The notes: generated from the letters alone by a model not told the origin. 64,000 nt of DNA from Amphibacillus sp. MSJ-3 (GCF_018919165.1 NZ_JAHLQM010000011.1:1-64000), one strand, 5' to 3'; shown: positions 13,974-24,050, numbered from the stretch's first letter. Translations and numbers: made by a program.

Positions 13974-15140
13974 ATGAAAATTGCAGTGGCAGGTACAGGA
14001 TATGTTGGTTTATCTAATGCAGTGCTTCTTGCTCAAAATCACCAAGTCTATGCTTTAGATGTTATTCAGGAAAAAGTGGATTTAATCAATCAGAAGAAGT
14101 CTCCAATTGTTGACGAAGAGATCGAGACGTTTTTAGCGACGAAGGATTTAGATTTGACCGCAACAACAAGCCCGCAAGAGGCCTATGAAGGAGCGGAATT
14201 TGTCGTTATTTCGACACCAACGAATTATGATGAACAGAAGAATTATTTTGATACAAGTACAGTGGAAAGCGTGATTGAGGATGTGTTGGCGATTAATCCT
14301 CAGGCAACGATGATCATAAAATCAACTGTACCTGTTGGTTTTACATTAGAAATAAAGGCTAAATACAAAACAGACAACATTATCTTCTCACCAGAGTTTT
14401 TACGGGAGGGGAAGGCACTCTATGACAATCTCTATCCGTCACGAATTGTTCTTGGTGAACAATCAGACCGTGCCCGCCAATTTGCTGATTTGCTCGTAGA
14501 AGGGGCATTGAAGGAAGATATTGATGTATTATTTACTGACTCAACAGAAGCGGAAGCTATCAAGCTCTTCGCCAATACTTATTTAGCTCTTCGCGTAGCC
14601 TACTTTAATGAACTTGATACATACGCAGAAGTCCGTGGTCTAAATACGAAACAAATTATTGAAGGGGTTGGACTTGATCCGCGAATTGGAGGGCATTATA
14701 ATAATCCATCTTTTGGTTATGGTGGTTACTGCTTACCGAAGGATACCAAGCAATTGTTAGCTAATTATGAGAATGTCCCTAACAATATTATCCAAGGAAT
14801 TGTTGATGCCAACCGTACCCGTAAGGATCATATTGCTAATCAGATTTTAGCTAAAAAGCCAAAGATTGTTGGTATTTATCGTCTAACAATGAAAACAGGT
14901 TCTGATAACTTTAGACAATCTGCTATTCAAGGTGTTATGAAGCGGATAAAAGCAAAAGGAGTAGAAGTGGTCGTTTATGAGCCTGTGTTAGAAGAAGAAA
15001 CATTTTATCATTCACGTGTGATTAAAAGCCTTGATGAATTCAAACAGATTTCTGATGTGATCGTTGCCAATCGATTAACAGAAGAGATTACAGATGTTAA
15101 GGATAAAGTTTATACAAGAGATTTATTTAGTAGAGATTGA
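13974..15140 (+). CDS. ugd: UDP-glucose/UDP-sugar 6-dehydrogenase
   Basis: The 388-residue NAD-dependent enzyme has the N-terminal Rossmann motif [10 protein letters not shown] and catalytic Cys253 in [18 protein letters not shown] and the [13 protein letters not shown] loop are also typical. It oxidises a UDP-hexose to its uronate (or a related NDP-sugar), feeding capsule or wall polymer synthesis. An apparent start at 13965 lies inside the GGAAGGTGG site, so ATG 13974 is used. Length fits the short HasB-like group. A truncated SR-A repeat starts directly after the stop codon and separates it from the nucleotidyltransferase, which probably works in the same sugar-nucleotide pathway. Confidence 0.9.
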   Translation: MKIAVAGTGYVGLSNAVLLAQNHQVYALDVIQEKVDLINQKKSPIVDEEIETFLATKDLDLTATTSPQEAYEGAEFVVISTPTNYDEQKNYFDTSTVESVIEDVLAINPQATMIIKSTVPVGFTLEIKAKYKTDNIIFSPEFLREGKALYDNLYPSRIVLGEQSDRARQFADLLVEGALKEDIDVLFTDSTEAEAIKLFANTYLALRVAYFNELDTYAEVRGLNTKQIIEGVGLDPRIGGHYNNPSFGYGGYCLPKDTKQLLANYENVPNNIIQGIVDANRTRKDHIANQILAKKPKIVGIYRLTMKTGSDNFRQSAIQGVMKRIKAKGVEVVVYEPVLEEETFYHSRVIKSLDEFKQISDVIVANRLTEEITDVKDKVYTRDLFSRD

Positions 15141-15350
15141 TTGTGATCGCTGGGACGAGAAACCGCAAATGTTTTCGGTGGGACGAGTAACCGTAAATGT
15201 CTCCGATGGGACGAGTAACCGCAGTCCCAGTCCCGGTCAGTGGGCTTCAAGGGAAGGCAGACTAGATCCACTAGGTCCTGTGGTAACATCTGCATGGCCT
15301 AGGTCCTCTAGGCCAGCTGCCCATTGAGTGAAGCTTGATGTCATTTACTA
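15141..15350 (+). repeat. SR-A repeat, copy 2 (left part missing)
   Basis: This copy has three 28-bp units (GACGAGTAACCG type), then CAGTCCCAGTCCC, the right hairpin GCAGAC...ATCTGC and GGCCTAGGTCCTCTAGGCC. The left hairpins are absent, so it begins mid-element one base after the ugd stop codon. It ends near GAGTGAAGCTTGATG. Confidence 0.8.
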
Positions 15351-15415
15351 AGTTCATAAAAAATCGATCGAATGGGTTAATCATAGGCGTAAGATGTCTT
15401 AACGAGGTGAAAATA

Positions 15416-16144
15416 ATGAAGGCAATTATACTGGCGGCAGGTTATGCAACTCGACTTTATCCACTAACAAAAGATAAAGCGAAGCCCTTATTAGAAGTTG
15501 GTGGTAGGCCAATTCTGAATCATATCATGGAAAAACTTGAGGAAGTGGTAGAAGTCGATGAAGTCTTTATCGTGACCAATGAGAAATTTGCTTTGAGTTT
15601 TTCAGAATGGGTAGAGGGCTACCAAGGGGACAAAAAAGTAACGGTAATCAATGATCATACGACAACAAATGCAAATCGCTTAGGAGCTATAGCTGATATC
15701 CAATATGTGATTGACAAGGTGCAAATTGAAGATGACCTTATCGTTCTTGCTGGTGATAATCTATTTGATTTTAGTTTAAAAGATTTTGTTGCCTTTTTCA
15801 AAAAGGTCAAGTCCGATTGTATTACTGTTCATGAATTAAATGATCCAGCTGAACTTCAACATATGGGAGTCGTTGAAGTCGATCGAAATCATCAGGTAAT
15901 TTCTTTCGAGGAAAAGCCAGAAGTACCGAAGACCCATTTAGCTGGCCCACCTTTTTATATTTATCAACGGGAAACCTTACCACTGATTAAGCAATATCTA
16001 AATGAAGGTAATAATCCAGATGCGCCTGGTCATTTGATTCCCTGGTTAATTAAACATAAATCCGTCTTTGCTTATCGATTTGAAGGTTTAAGACATGATA
16101 TCGGTACAATTGAGAGTTATCTTAAAGTACAGGAGTTATATTGA
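15416..16144 (+). CDS. Sugar-phosphate nucleotidyltransferase
   Basis: This 242-residue GT-A-fold enzyme has the signature LAAGYATRLYPLTKDKAKPL, close to glucose-1-phosphate thymidylyl/uridylyltransferases, with the metal-binding Asp in VLAGDNLFDF and the EEKPEVPK segment. It makes an NDP-sugar from a sugar 1-phosphate and an NTP. The frame is open to 15335 in the repeat, but ATG 15416 follows GAGGTGA and begins with the expected MKAIILAAG. With ugd upstream, nucleotide-sugar supply for a surface polymer is likely. Exact sugar and nucleotide are not determined. A terminator follows at 16164. Confidence 0.85.
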   Translation: MKAIILAAGYATRLYPLTKDKAKPLLEVGGRPILNHIMEKLEEVVEVDEVFIVTNEKFALSFSEWVEGYQGDKKVTVINDHTTTNANRLGAIADIQYVIDKVQIEDDLIVLAGDNLFDFSLKDFVAFFKKVKSDCITVHELNDPAELQHMGVVEVDRNHQVISFEEKPEVPKTHLAGPPFYIYQRETLPLIKQYLNEGNNPDAPGHLIPWLIKHKSVFAYRFEGLRHDIGTIESYLKVQELY

Positions 16145-16163
16145 GATATAAATGATAAAGCTA

Positions 16164-16201
16164 GGGCTTATTGGTGGATAACCGATGAGTCCCTTTTTTT
16201 A
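16164..16201 (+). terminator. Rho-independent terminator
   Basis: GGGCTTATTGGT pairs with ACCGATGAGTCCC around GGATA, followed by a run of T. It ends the ugd/nucleotidyltransferase unit. Confidence 0.8.
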
Positions 16202-16544
16202 TTTGAGGTCAAGACCTGATTTGCTCATCTCACACCAAGTAGGGAGTGTGGAAAAACATCCATTGATCGAGGGCACCGAAAAGTCCGGTTTTTTTAAAAA
16301 ATTGCAAGCTCAATTTTGACAAGATATTTATTTGTTTTTAATTGTCAAAGTGGGGGATAAAACAAATTTAATCCTAAAAATGTTGATGAGTAGGTAGTTG
16401 ATTTTTTGGTCGTTTACTTTTTCGATGGCTTAGATTGGGAGGAGATTCACTTTATCAATTAGATCTTATTCGAAGCAAAAAAACATTTCACTTTTTTCTT
16501 GAAATTATCCGTATTTATGTTTATCATAGGAGTTGAACAATAGT
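16202..16544. other. Intergenic, no gene recognised
   Basis: This leader region of the kinase/ECF operon has no convincing frame. A weak ACCG/CGGT hairpin followed by T lies near 16275-16295. No known riboswitch pattern was recognised. Confidence 0.4.
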
Positions 16545-16563
16545 TTGTTTGGTAAACAAACAA
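16545..16563 (+). promoter_or_regulatory. Palindromic operator candidate
   Basis: TTGTTTG-GTAAA-CAAACAA is a perfect 7-bp inverted repeat about 150 bp upstream of the kinase gene. It could bind a dimeric regulator; none is encoded nearby. Confidence 0.3.
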
Positions 16564-16713
16564 TATAGTTTATTTAAGTTTTTTACATAATCGATCTGCA
16601 TAGACTTGGAATATTGCGCTGAAAACTTGCTTATTCTGTTTAGTGGATCGAGAAGTGTCTTTCCTGTTGGCTGTGGTTTGTCAAATGAATTAAGCGATTT
16701 GGGGGTGAGTACG

Positions 16714-17328
16714 ATGACTAGCTCAAAGCAAACCAAGCAGAGTAGAAGTGGAGCAGAATTTTACTCAGTTATTTTTGAAAGAATAGAAACATTACTGCGC
16801 CATGATCGCCCGATTATCGTTGCTATTGATGGAACAGCTGGTAGTGGTAAGAGCTCTTTGGCAAATATATTGTCTGGTAAATATGATTGTCAGGTTTTTC
16901 ATATGGATGATTTTTTTCTTCCTTTAGAAATGAAAACGAATTCTCGCCTAAATGAACCAGGAGGGAATGTACATTATGAGCGATTCTTGACAGAAGTCAT
17001 GGAGCCATTAAAAGAAGGAAAGCCAATTGCTTATCAACGCTATAATTGTCGAACATGGGCTTACGATGATCCGATAGAGGTTGTCCCCAAACAACTTAAT
17101 ATCGTCGAGGGTGTTTATGCACTACATCCTGTGCTACAACCGTTTTATGATTGGACACTCTTTCTAAAGGTTGAGCGTGAGGTTCAATTGGCACGAATTT
17201 TATCTAGGGAAGGTGAAGCAAAACTTAAACAATTTATTGATCGTTGGATTCCTTTAGAAGAAAACTATTTTACTAGATTAGACATTGAGCAAGTGGCTGA
17301 TCTGGTGATGGATACATCAAATTTATAA
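16714..17328 (+). CDS. Uridine-kinase-like P-loop kinase
   Basis: This 204-residue P-loop kinase of the uridine/pantothenate/nicotinamide-riboside kinase type has Walker A GTAGSGKSS at residues 40-48. HMDDFFLP, with the acidic base, and the lid-like arginines of LARILSREG follow. A longer open frame exists from 16606, but GGGGGTGAG precedes ATG 16714. It phosphorylates a small hydroxyl substrate, probably a nucleoside-like compound. The ECF S-component starts 22 bp downstream, so import plus phosphate trapping of one vitamin-like nucleoside is a fair inference. Nicotinamide riboside and uridine-like substrates are both possible. Confidence 0.75.
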   Translation: MTSSKQTKQSRSGAEFYSVIFERIETLLRHDRPIIVAIDGTAGSGKSSLANILSGKYDCQVFHMDDFFLPLEMKTNSRLNEPGGNVHYERFLTEVMEPLKEGKPIAYQRYNCRTWAYDDPIEVVPKQLNIVEGVYALHPVLQPFYDWTLFLKVEREVQLARILSREGEAKLKQFIDRWIPLEENYFTRLDIEQVADLVMDTSNL

Positions 17329-17350
17329 AAAAATTTGGAGGAGAAATGTG

Positions 17351-17881
17351 ATGCCAAATCAACGGACGAAGAAAATGGTTTTTGTCTCTTTATGTATTGC
17401 TATTGGGCTTATCTTACCCCCACTGGCTAGAATGTTACCGATTGCTAACGTAGGTTCAGTGCTACTTCCGATGCATATACCTGTTCTTATTTGTGGGTAT
17501 GTAGCAGGAGGGCGTTATGGTGCGATAACGGGTCTTATTTTACCCCCGCTTACCTTTCTGTTAACAGGTATGCCACCACTGTTTCCTGTCGGTGTTTCGA
17601 TGATGTTTGAACTAGCCGCTTATGGTTTATTAACAGGGGTCTTATATAAATTAACAAACGGCAAGATTATTCTGTCACTGCTTGGTGCGATGCTTGGTGG
17701 TAGGGTTGTTTATGGGATCTTTAACTCAATCTTCTTTGGAATGGCGGGTATGCCATTTGGGATGGAGGCCTTTATTGCGGGTGGATTTGTCACTGCCTTA
17801 CCAGGTATCATCATTCAGATTCTATTGATTCCCCCGATTATTCATGCCTTAAGACAGGCTAACTTAATTATAGAAGATTAA
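17351..17881 (+). CDS. ECF transporter S-component
   Basis: The 176-residue membrane protein has about six hydrophobic helices and matches ECF S-components (substrate-binding subunits that share a common EcfAAT energy module). It contains LILPPLARMLPIANVGSVLL, then GGRYGAITGLILPPL and GMPPLFPVGVSMMFELAAYG. GTG 17348 is possible, but the GGAGGAG spacing favours ATG 17351. The EcfA/EcfT genes are not in the window, as usual for group II systems. Linked to the kinase gene, it probably imports that enzyme's substrate. Confidence 0.8.
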   Translation: MPNQRTKKMVFVSLCIAIGLILPPLARMLPIANVGSVLLPMHIPVLICGYVAGGRYGAITGLILPPLTFLLTGMPPLFPVGVSMMFELAAYGLLTGVLYKLTNGKIILSLLGAMLGGRVVYGIFNSIFFGMAGMPFGMEAFIAGGFVTALPGIIIQILLIPPIIHALRQANLIIED

Positions 17882-18012
17882 GAGATCATTCGATCTTGCT
17901 TGTTCATTTATTGTAAGGCTAGGGGAGATAAGAAAAAGTCTTACTGTTTTTTCGCAGGTTGGCTGACTGTTAGCTCTATACTAAAGAAGTTTCACTTTAT
18001 TAACTTAATTAA

Positions 18013-18026
18013 ATAAAGCGTTAAGC
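18013..18026 (+). promoter_or_regulatory. Weak cre-like site before uxaB
   Basis: ATAAAGCGTTAAGC has the AAAGCGTTA core of CcpA sites but poor outer positions. It lies about 12 bp before the GGAGGAG site of uxaB. A fragment resembling the SR-A right end (GAAGTTTCACTTTAT) lies just upstream at about 17985. Confidence 0.25.
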
Positions 18027-18050
18027 GATTAATTTTTTGGAGGAGAAAAA

Positions 18051-19508
18051 ATGAAACAATTATCAGCAAAAGAAGTAAAGAAAACGAACTATCCAGAACG
18101 TGTTTTGCAATTTGGTGAAGGTAACTTTATGCGTGCCTTTGTCGATTGGCAAATTGATCAGTTGAATAAAGCTGGGCTATTTAATGGGAGTGTTGTGATT
18201 GTACAGCCATTAGAACAGGGCCTAGGTGATGTAATTAATCAACAAGATGGATTGTATACTTTAATCTTAGAAGGAATGAAAGACGGGCAAGCTGTTAGGG
18301 AGAAACAAATCATCGAATCTGTTAGTCGTGTAATTAATCCCTTTCAACAAAAAGATGACTATTTTGCCTTAGCACAAGCTCCAGAATTGGAATTTATCTT
18401 CTCGAATACAACTGAAGCAGGAATTGTATTTGACCAAGAGGATCTCTTAACGGATGAACTTCCTAAAACTTTTCCTGGTAAATTAACTGCTTTTCTTTAT
18501 CAGCGGTTTATTCACTTTAACGGAGATGATACTAAGGGAATGACGATCATTCCCTGTGAATTGATTGAGAATAATGCGGATCAGTTGAAAAAATGTATTT
18601 TACAATATGCTGATTTATGGGATTTACCTAAAGAATTTGTCACTTGGATCGAGCAAGCTAATCAATTTTGTAATAGTTTAGTCGATCGAATTGTTCCAGG
18701 GTATCCAAAAGACAAGGCTAAGGAAATTGAAGCTGAACTTGGCTATGCGGATCAATTAATCGTTGTTGCTGAACACTATCATCTTTGGGTCATCGAGGGG
18801 GACCAAGCTTTAGCTGATCAATTACCAGTAGAGAAGATCGGTTTGAATACACTATTTGTAGAAGATTTAACTCCATATCGAAGTCGAAAAGTAAAAATTT
18901 TAAATGGGACACATACGGCGATGACGCCAATCAGTTATTTAATGGGGCTTGAAACGGTTGAAGAAGCAATTAATGATCCACTGATCAATGCTTATTTGAC
19001 CGCCTTACTCAATGATGAAGTATTAACAACATTACCAATGGAAGCTGATGAATTACAAGCCTACACCAATTCTGTCTTAGAGCGGTTTGAAAATCCTTAT
19101 ATTAAACATCAGCTATTAAGTATTTCATTAAATTCTATCGCCAAGTTTGCTACAAGAAATCTACCAGTTTTACTGGAGTTTTATCAGAAAGAAGGAAAAT
19201 TACCAGATAAATTAGTCTTTGCTTTTGCTGCCTTACTCTATTTTTACCGAAATGAGCAAAAGATCTTAAAAGATGATCGTGAGATATTGGATCGGTTTGA
19301 GAGTCTATGGTTGAATTTTGACGGTTCAAAAGATTCAGCCTTGTCATTGGTTCACTCTGTTTTATCAGAAGAATCATGGTGGAATGGCGAAGATTTAACA
19401 AAACTAGAAGGTCTTGAAGAAAGCATCGCTGACCTGCTCATTCAATTTAATCAAGTTGGAATGAAATCAGCATTAACTTCATTATTAGGAGCTGAAAATC
19501 ATGCGTAA
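18051..19508 (+). CDS. uxaB: Tagaturonate reductase (altronate oxidoreductase)
   Basis: This 485-residue member of the long-chain mannitol dehydrogenase family has the N-terminal NAD-binding RVLQFGEGNFMRAFVDW and the catalytic-Lys segment KVKILNGTHTAM. It reduces D-tagaturonate to D-altronate in galacturonate breakdown. It begins at ATG 18051 after GGAGGAG and overlaps the next gene, uxaA, by 8 bp. The neighbour rules out mannitol or fructuronate as the main substrate. uxaC, kdgK and kdgA are not in the window, so the pathway is completed elsewhere. Confidence 0.92.
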   Translation: MKQLSAKEVKKTNYPERVLQFGEGNFMRAFVDWQIDQLNKAGLFNGSVVIVQPLEQGLGDVINQQDGLYTLILEGMKDGQAVREKQIIESVSRVINPFQQKDDYFALAQAPELEFIFSNTTEAGIVFDQEDLLTDELPKTFPGKLTAFLYQRFIHFNGDDTKGMTIIPCELIENNADQLKKCILQYADLWDLPKEFVTWIEQANQFCNSLVDRIVPGYPKDKAKEIEAELGYADQLIVVAEHYHLWVIEGDQALADQLPVEKIGLNTLFVEDLTPYRSRKVKILNGTHTAMTPISYLMGLETVEEAINDPLINAYLTALLNDEVLTTLPMEADELQAYTNSVLERFENPYIKHQLLSISLNSIAKFATRNLPVLLEFYQKEGKLPDKLVFAFAALLYFYRNEQKILKDDREILDRFESLWLNFDGSKDSALSLVHSVLSEESWWNGEDLTKLEGLEESIADLLIQFNQVGMKSALTSLLGAENHA

Positions 19509-20988
19509 ATTCAAACAATTACACGAGCGAGATAATGTTATTGTTGCCCTTATGCCTTTGAAGCAGGGGGAAGTATTGGAAGTCAATGATCAATCAATTA
19601 AATTAATTGAAGATGTACCCCAAGGACACAAGCTTGCCATTCAACCGATTAAGGAAGAAGATCATGTCATTAAGTATGGTTACCCGATTGGTCATGCCAT
19701 TGCTGAAATCAAGGTCGGGCAATGGGTCCATACTCATAATATGAAGACGAATTTATCAGGCATTGAAGACTATCAATATAATCCAAAATCCGTTGAAAAT
19801 CCTTTTGACCGTGATGATCGGCATTTCTACGGTTATAAAAGAAAAAATGGTGAGGTCGGGATTCGTAATGAGTTATGGATTGTCCCTACTGTTGGTTGCG
19901 TCAATGGGGTTGCTGAACAAATTTTAAAGGAATTTGAACGTGAACTAGGTGATATAGCACCTTTTGAACAGGCTTTGGTACTCTCACATCAATATGGTTG
20001 CTCCCAGTTAGGGGATGACCATGAGAATACTAGACAAATTCTGTCTGATATTGTTCATCATCCGAATGCCGGTGGTGTGCTTGTCCTAGGCCTAGGATGC
20101 GAAAATAATATCGTGGAGGAATTTGAACAACATTTAGGTGACTATGATAAGGACCGTGTTCGTTTTCTTGTTAGTCAACTTGTTTCAGATGAAGTTGAAG
20201 AAGGGGTTCAGAAACTAAAAGAGATTTATCAAGCTGCTAAAGATGATCATCGGGAGCGTTTACCGCTATCAGAATTAAGAATTGGATTGAAGTGTGGTGG
20301 CTCTGATGGGTTATCAGGGATAACCGCTAATCCACTGGTAGGTGAGTTTTCGGATTATCTAGTTGCCCAAGGTGGTACAACTGTTTTAACAGAAGTACCA
20401 GAAATGTTTGGGGCAGAGACCATTTTAATGGAGCGGGCTGAGAATGAACAGGTCTTTAATAAAACAGTAGAGATGATTAATGATTTTAAAGCTTATTTTA
20501 TTAAAAATGAACAGCCTGTGTATGAAAATCCATCGCCTGGTAACAAGGATGGTGGGATCACTACTTTAGAAGATAAATCCTTGGGCTGTACACAGAAAGC
20601 GGGAACAGATATTGTTCGGGACGTATTGAAGTACGGGGATCGCTTGAAGAAAAAAGGCTTAAACTTATTAAGCGCACCTGGAAATGACTTAGTTGCTGCT
20701 TCTGCCCTGGCTGCTTCTGGCTGCCATATCGTCTTATTTACGACAGGGAGAGGGACACCTTTTGGTACCTTTGTGCCGACAATTAAAATCTCATCCAATA
20801 GCCAAATTTATGAGAAAAAGCCGCACTGGATTGATTTTAATGCAGGTCAGCTTTTAGAAAAAGACAATACAGATGTACTTGATCAGTTTATTGATTATAT
20901 CATTGATATTGCGAACGGAACGAAATCTAAAAATGAGTTAAATGGTTATCGGGAACTAGCTATTTTTAAAACGGGTGTTACCTTATAA
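19501..20988 (+). CDS. uxaA: Altronate dehydratase
   Basis: The 495-residue iron-dependent dehydratase has a small N-terminal SAF-like domain (residues 1-90) and the large UxaA/GarD catalytic domain with GYKRKNGEVGIRNELWIVPT, HQYGCSQLGDD, GLGCENN and LKCGGSDGLSGITANP. The cysteines in these segments are the usual metal ligands. It converts D-altronate to 2-keto-3-deoxygluconate. Its start lies inside the end of uxaB and two terminator-like hairpins follow, so uxaB-uxaA form a closed operon. Confidence 0.93.
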   Translation: MRKFKQLHERDNVIVALMPLKQGEVLEVNDQSIKLIEDVPQGHKLAIQPIKEEDHVIKYGYPIGHAIAEIKVGQWVHTHNMKTNLSGIEDYQYNPKSVENPFDRDDRHFYGYKRKNGEVGIRNELWIVPTVGCVNGVAEQILKEFERELGDIAPFEQALVLSHQYGCSQLGDDHENTRQILSDIVHHPNAGGVLVLGLGCENNIVEEFEQHLGDYDKDRVRFLVSQLVSDEVEEGVQKLKEIYQAAKDDHRERLPLSELRIGLKCGGSDGLSGITANPLVGEFSDYLVAQGGTTVLTEVPEMFGAETILMERAENEQVFNKTVEMINDFKAYFIKNEQPVYENPSPGNKDGGITTLEDKSLGCTQKAGTDIVRDVLKYGDRLKKKGLNLLSAPGNDLVAASALAASGCHIVLFTTGRGTPFGTFVPTIKISSNSQIYEKKPHWIDFNAGQLLEKDNTDVLDQFIDYIIDIANGTKSKNELNGYRELAIFKTGVTL

Positions 20989-21039
20989 TATTGTTCACCC
21001 ACTTATAGCGGGGTTTACTATATTTGGTCCACCGGTCAA

Positions 21040-21131
21040 TTGATTGTGGAAAGCCCTTATTCCAATCATACGTGGGAGTACGATTGGATTATATGGGGGA
21101 TCAACAGTTAGGAAAATGTAAATCGTTCATC
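21040..21131 (+). repeat. SR-B repeat, copy 2
   Basis: It contains GGGGGATCAACAGTTAGG and, at its right edge, TCGTTCATCTAACAC, matching the copies near 13800 and 27700. An inverted pair (TTCCAATCAT ... GATTGGA) sits inside. Its final part merges into the terminator stem at 21132. Confidence 0.45.
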
Positions 21132-21170
21132 TAACACTCAGTGGGATTGCTGAGTGTTAGTTTTATTTTA
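21132..21170 (+). terminator. Terminator after uxaA
   Basis: TAACACTCAG and CTGAGTGTTA form a perfect 10-bp stem around TGGGATTG, followed by a T-rich tail. Confidence 0.8.
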
Positions 21171-21221
21171 TAAGTATGATAGGAAGCTAGCCTACGAGTT
21201 AAGGTCTTTCTTCGTTATAAT

Positions 21222-21254
21222 CCCATTTGTTCTGATCGAGCAAATGGTTTTTTG
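21222..21254 (+). terminator. Second hairpin with T run
   Basis: CCATTTG and CAAATGG pair with a loop of about 11 bases and are followed by TTTTTT. From here to the amidase promoter (about 21255-21738) I see no gene. Confidence 0.6.
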
Positions 21255-21741
21255 CTTTCTTCGGGGAATCTAGTTTTTAATTCTGACTAGGGTTTTTCTG
21301 TCTTATGGTGTATATGAAAGCGTAAGAAATTTAATTATCTATTCTAATAGATTCTCACTGGAAAATCGTTCGCTTTTCAGGAGTAAATCTCTTTTTTAGC
21401 TGGAATGACACCCACTGATTGAAATTTTTCTTTATCTATAGGAAAGTCCCGTTAGTTTAAGCCTAGCAAGGCGTTTTATGATAAATAATAATCATGCGGG
21501 TAGTTAATTACTCATGGTAAGTAGCAGTTTTTCCGTGTTTTGTCATTTTGCCTAATAAGACTAAAGTATCGCCAGGTTTTATTAGGGGTCTATTTAAAAA
21601 AATGTCTGCTTTTGTCGATAATTATTATTTAATCATTTCTGTTGTCTATTGCAGTAATAATCGGCTATAATAGCAATTATATTTTCCTATATCGTACAAT
21701 TTTTGATATACTATTAATAATGAATCAAGGAGGCAGATATG

Positions 21742-23229
21742 ATGGATATGCAAACCTATCAATCTATGGATGCTGTTGGTTTAGCTGAATGCATCAAACA
21801 AAAACAGGTGACGCCGAGGGAATTGGTAGATCTTGCTTTTGAAAGATTAGGAGAGGTCAATCCTGATTTGAATGCGGTTGCACGTACGCGTAAAAAGCGT
21901 GTTTATGAAGAGTTAGAACAGGTGAAGGATCAGGGGCAACCTTTCTATGGGGTTCCGATGTTTTTAAAAGATATTTCACAAGCGCTAGCAGGTGAAGTTT
22001 TGAGCTCTGGATCGAAACTTTTAACAGAGAATATTGCTAAGCAAGATTCGAATTTCGTTGCTCGGTTAAAGGAAGCGGGTTTTTTTATGCTCGGTCATAC
22101 AACGACTCCGGAGTTCGGTTTAAAAAACATCACAGATCCTGAAGTGTTTGGACCAGCTCGAAACCCTTGGAATTTAGCACATTCTCCTGGTGGCTCAAGT
22201 GGTGGTGCGGCGGCTCTTGTTGCAAGTGGTGTTGTCCCTGTTGCTGGTGCTAGCGATGGTGGTGGTTCGATTCGAATTCCAGCAGGTTTCTCTGGATTAT
22301 TTGGTCTGAAGCCAACGCGTGGGCGTACCCCGATTGGACCAGGTGTCGGACGTCAATGGCAGGGAGCTTCGATTGACTTTGTCCTTAGCCGTTCAGTACG
22401 AGATAGTGCAGCATTATTGGATGTACTCCAAGTCGTTCAACCAGAAGCCGCTTATCAAACCCCCCTATACGATGGAAGTTATTTTGATATAACTAAGAAT
22501 CATTCTTCAAAGAAATACAAAATTGCTTATACAACTGCTTCACCAGTTAGAACAACAGTAAGTGATGAAGCAAAAAGTTCAGTATTAAACATGGTCAAAT
22601 GGTTAGAAGAACAGGGACATGAAGTTGTTGAAGCGGAAGCACCTGTTGACGGTGTTCAATTAATGAAAAATTATTACCTCATGAATAGTGGCGAAATGAA
22701 TCAAGTGGTCACACAGCTAAAACGGGGACTAAATCGTAATTTAACAATCGATGATATAGATATAATTACTTGGGTCTTGGATCAGGCAGGGAAAAACGTG
22801 ACTGCTGCTACATATAGTGAGAGTTTAGCGGGCTGGGATTTAGCTGCGGCGCAAATGGCTGAATTTCATCAAGAGTATGATCTCTATTTAACACCGACAA
22901 ATGCTCATCCTGCACCGAAAATTGGTGAACTTGAAATCCCTGAAGAGAAGAAGAAAGACTTTTTGAAAATCGATCACTTATCAATGGAAGAACAGCAGAA
23001 AGTTGTTTATGAAATGTTTTTACCAAGCTTAACCTATACGCCTTTTACACAACTGGCTAATTTAACAGGGCAACCTGCTATGAGCGTTCCAACTTTTATC
23101 ACGCGGGAAGGTTTACCGATGGGGGTTCAATTTGTTGCTGGTAAGGGCAGAGAGGATCAATTAATTGAATTAGCTAGCCAGATTGAACAATCCGAATTAT
23201 GGCAACAAAGAGTAGTTGATCCCAAATAG
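21742..23229 (+). CDS. Amidase (amidase signature family)
   Basis: This 495-residue amidase-signature hydrolase carries the Ser-cisSer-Lys triad: Lys76 in GVPMFLKDIS, Ser153 in SPGGSSGGA and nucleophile Ser176 in SDGGGSIRIPAG. It cleaves C-N bonds of amides. The closest look is to stand-alone amidases such as 6-aminohexanoate-cyclic-dimer hydrolase-like proteins, not GatA, because no gatC or gatB lies nearby. Two adjacent ATG codons exist (21739, 21742); the AAGGAGG spacing favours 21742. The substrate is unknown and the gene appears monocistronic. Confidence 0.88.
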   Translation: MDMQTYQSMDAVGLAECIKQKQVTPRELVDLAFERLGEVNPDLNAVARTRKKRVYEELEQVKDQGQPFYGVPMFLKDISQALAGEVLSSGSKLLTENIAKQDSNFVARLKEAGFFMLGHTTTPEFGLKNITDPEVFGPARNPWNLAHSPGGSSGGAAALVASGVVPVAGASDGGGSIRIPAGFSGLFGLKPTRGRTPIGPGVGRQWQGASIDFVLSRSVRDSAALLDVLQVVQPEAAYQTPLYDGSYFDITKNHSSKKYKIAYTTASPVRTTVSDEAKSSVLNMVKWLEEQGHEVVEAEAPVDGVQLMKNYYLMNSGEMNQVVTQLKRGLNRNLTIDDIDIITWVLDQAGKNVTAATYSESLAGWDLAAAQMAEFHQEYDLYLTPTNAHPAPKIGELEIPEEKKKDFLKIDHLSMEEQQKVVYEMFLPSLTYTPFTQLANLTGQPAMSVPTFITREGLPMGVQFVAGKGREDQLIELASQIEQSELWQQRVVDPK

Positions 23230-23349
23230 AGATGATAAAATGTAGGGATTAGGGGTTGCGAAAAGTTATTTTTAGCGTGAGATTACAACCTGTAAATAGG
23301 TGGCTAGATTTTAACTAAAATAAGCCTGACGAATAAAGGATGTGTTTAA

Positions 23350-24030
23350 GTGGCGAAACAAATTTTAGTCAATGATTGGGCACCATTATTAGATGCTGAA
23401 TTTAATAAACCTTATTATCAAAAGATTCGCAAATTTTTAATTGAGGAATACCAAAACCAGGTTGTTTATCCCGATATGAATGATATTTTTAATGCTTTAC
23501 ATTATACGACATATGAAAATGTTAAAGTAGTTATTCTAGGGCAGGATCCTTATCATGGACCGAATCAGGCGCATGGGTTAAGTTTTTCAGTACAACCTGG
23601 TGTTGCGATACCTCCTTCATTAAAAAATATGTATAAAGAGTTACATGCAGATCTAGGTTATCCGATACCAAACCATGGATCTTTAACAAAGTGGGCTAAG
23701 CAAGGGGTATTGCTTTTGAACAATGTCTTGACTGTTCGCAAAGGTCAAGCGCATTCACATAAGGGGATCGGCTGGGAAAAATTCACCGATCGAGTGATTG
23801 AATTATTAAATGATAAAGAAGAATCCATTGTTTATCTCCTTTGGGGTGCTGCGGCACAGAAGAAGGAGCAACTAATTGATACAGATAAACACTTCATCAT
23901 TAAATCTCCGCACCCGAGCCCCTTATCTGCTCACCGTGGTTTTTTTGGAAGTCAGCCTTTTTCACGGGCAAACAATTATTTAAAGGAAATAGGTAGGGAG
24001 CCAATTGATTGGGGAATTGAATCGATTTAA
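23350..24030 (+). CDS. ung: Uracil-DNA glycosylase
   Basis: This 226-residue family-1 UDG has the water-activating Asp66 in GQDPYHG and the minor-groove loop [14 protein letters not shown] with the catalytic His. It removes uracil from DNA at the start of base-excision repair. GTG 23350 follows AAAGGA. Size and motifs are standard. It stands alone between the amidase and the phasin-like gene. Confidence 0.96.
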   Translation: MAKQILVNDWAPLLDAEFNKPYYQKIRKFLIEEYQNQVVYPDMNDIFNALHYTTYENVKVVILGQDPYHGPNQAHGLSFSVQPGVAIPPSLKNMYKELHADLGYPIPNHGSLTKWAKQGVLLLNNVLTVRKGQAHSHKGIGWEKFTDRVIELLNDKEESIVYLLWGAAAQKKEQLIDTDKHFIIKSPHPSPLSAHRGFFGSQPFSRANNYLKEIGREPIDWGIESI

Positions 24031-24050
24031 CTATAATTAGGCGTTTCTAT

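Noticed and set aside
15094-15327. Open frames inside SR-A repeats (also near 33414, 62716, 62843)
   Set aside because: The frames differ between copies, are on both strands, and change with the number of 28-bp units. The element looks non-coding.
16564-16713. Riboswitch in the leader of the kinase/ECF operon
   Set aside because: I compared it mentally with THF, TPP, preQ1 and FMN patterns and found no match. A structure search would be needed.
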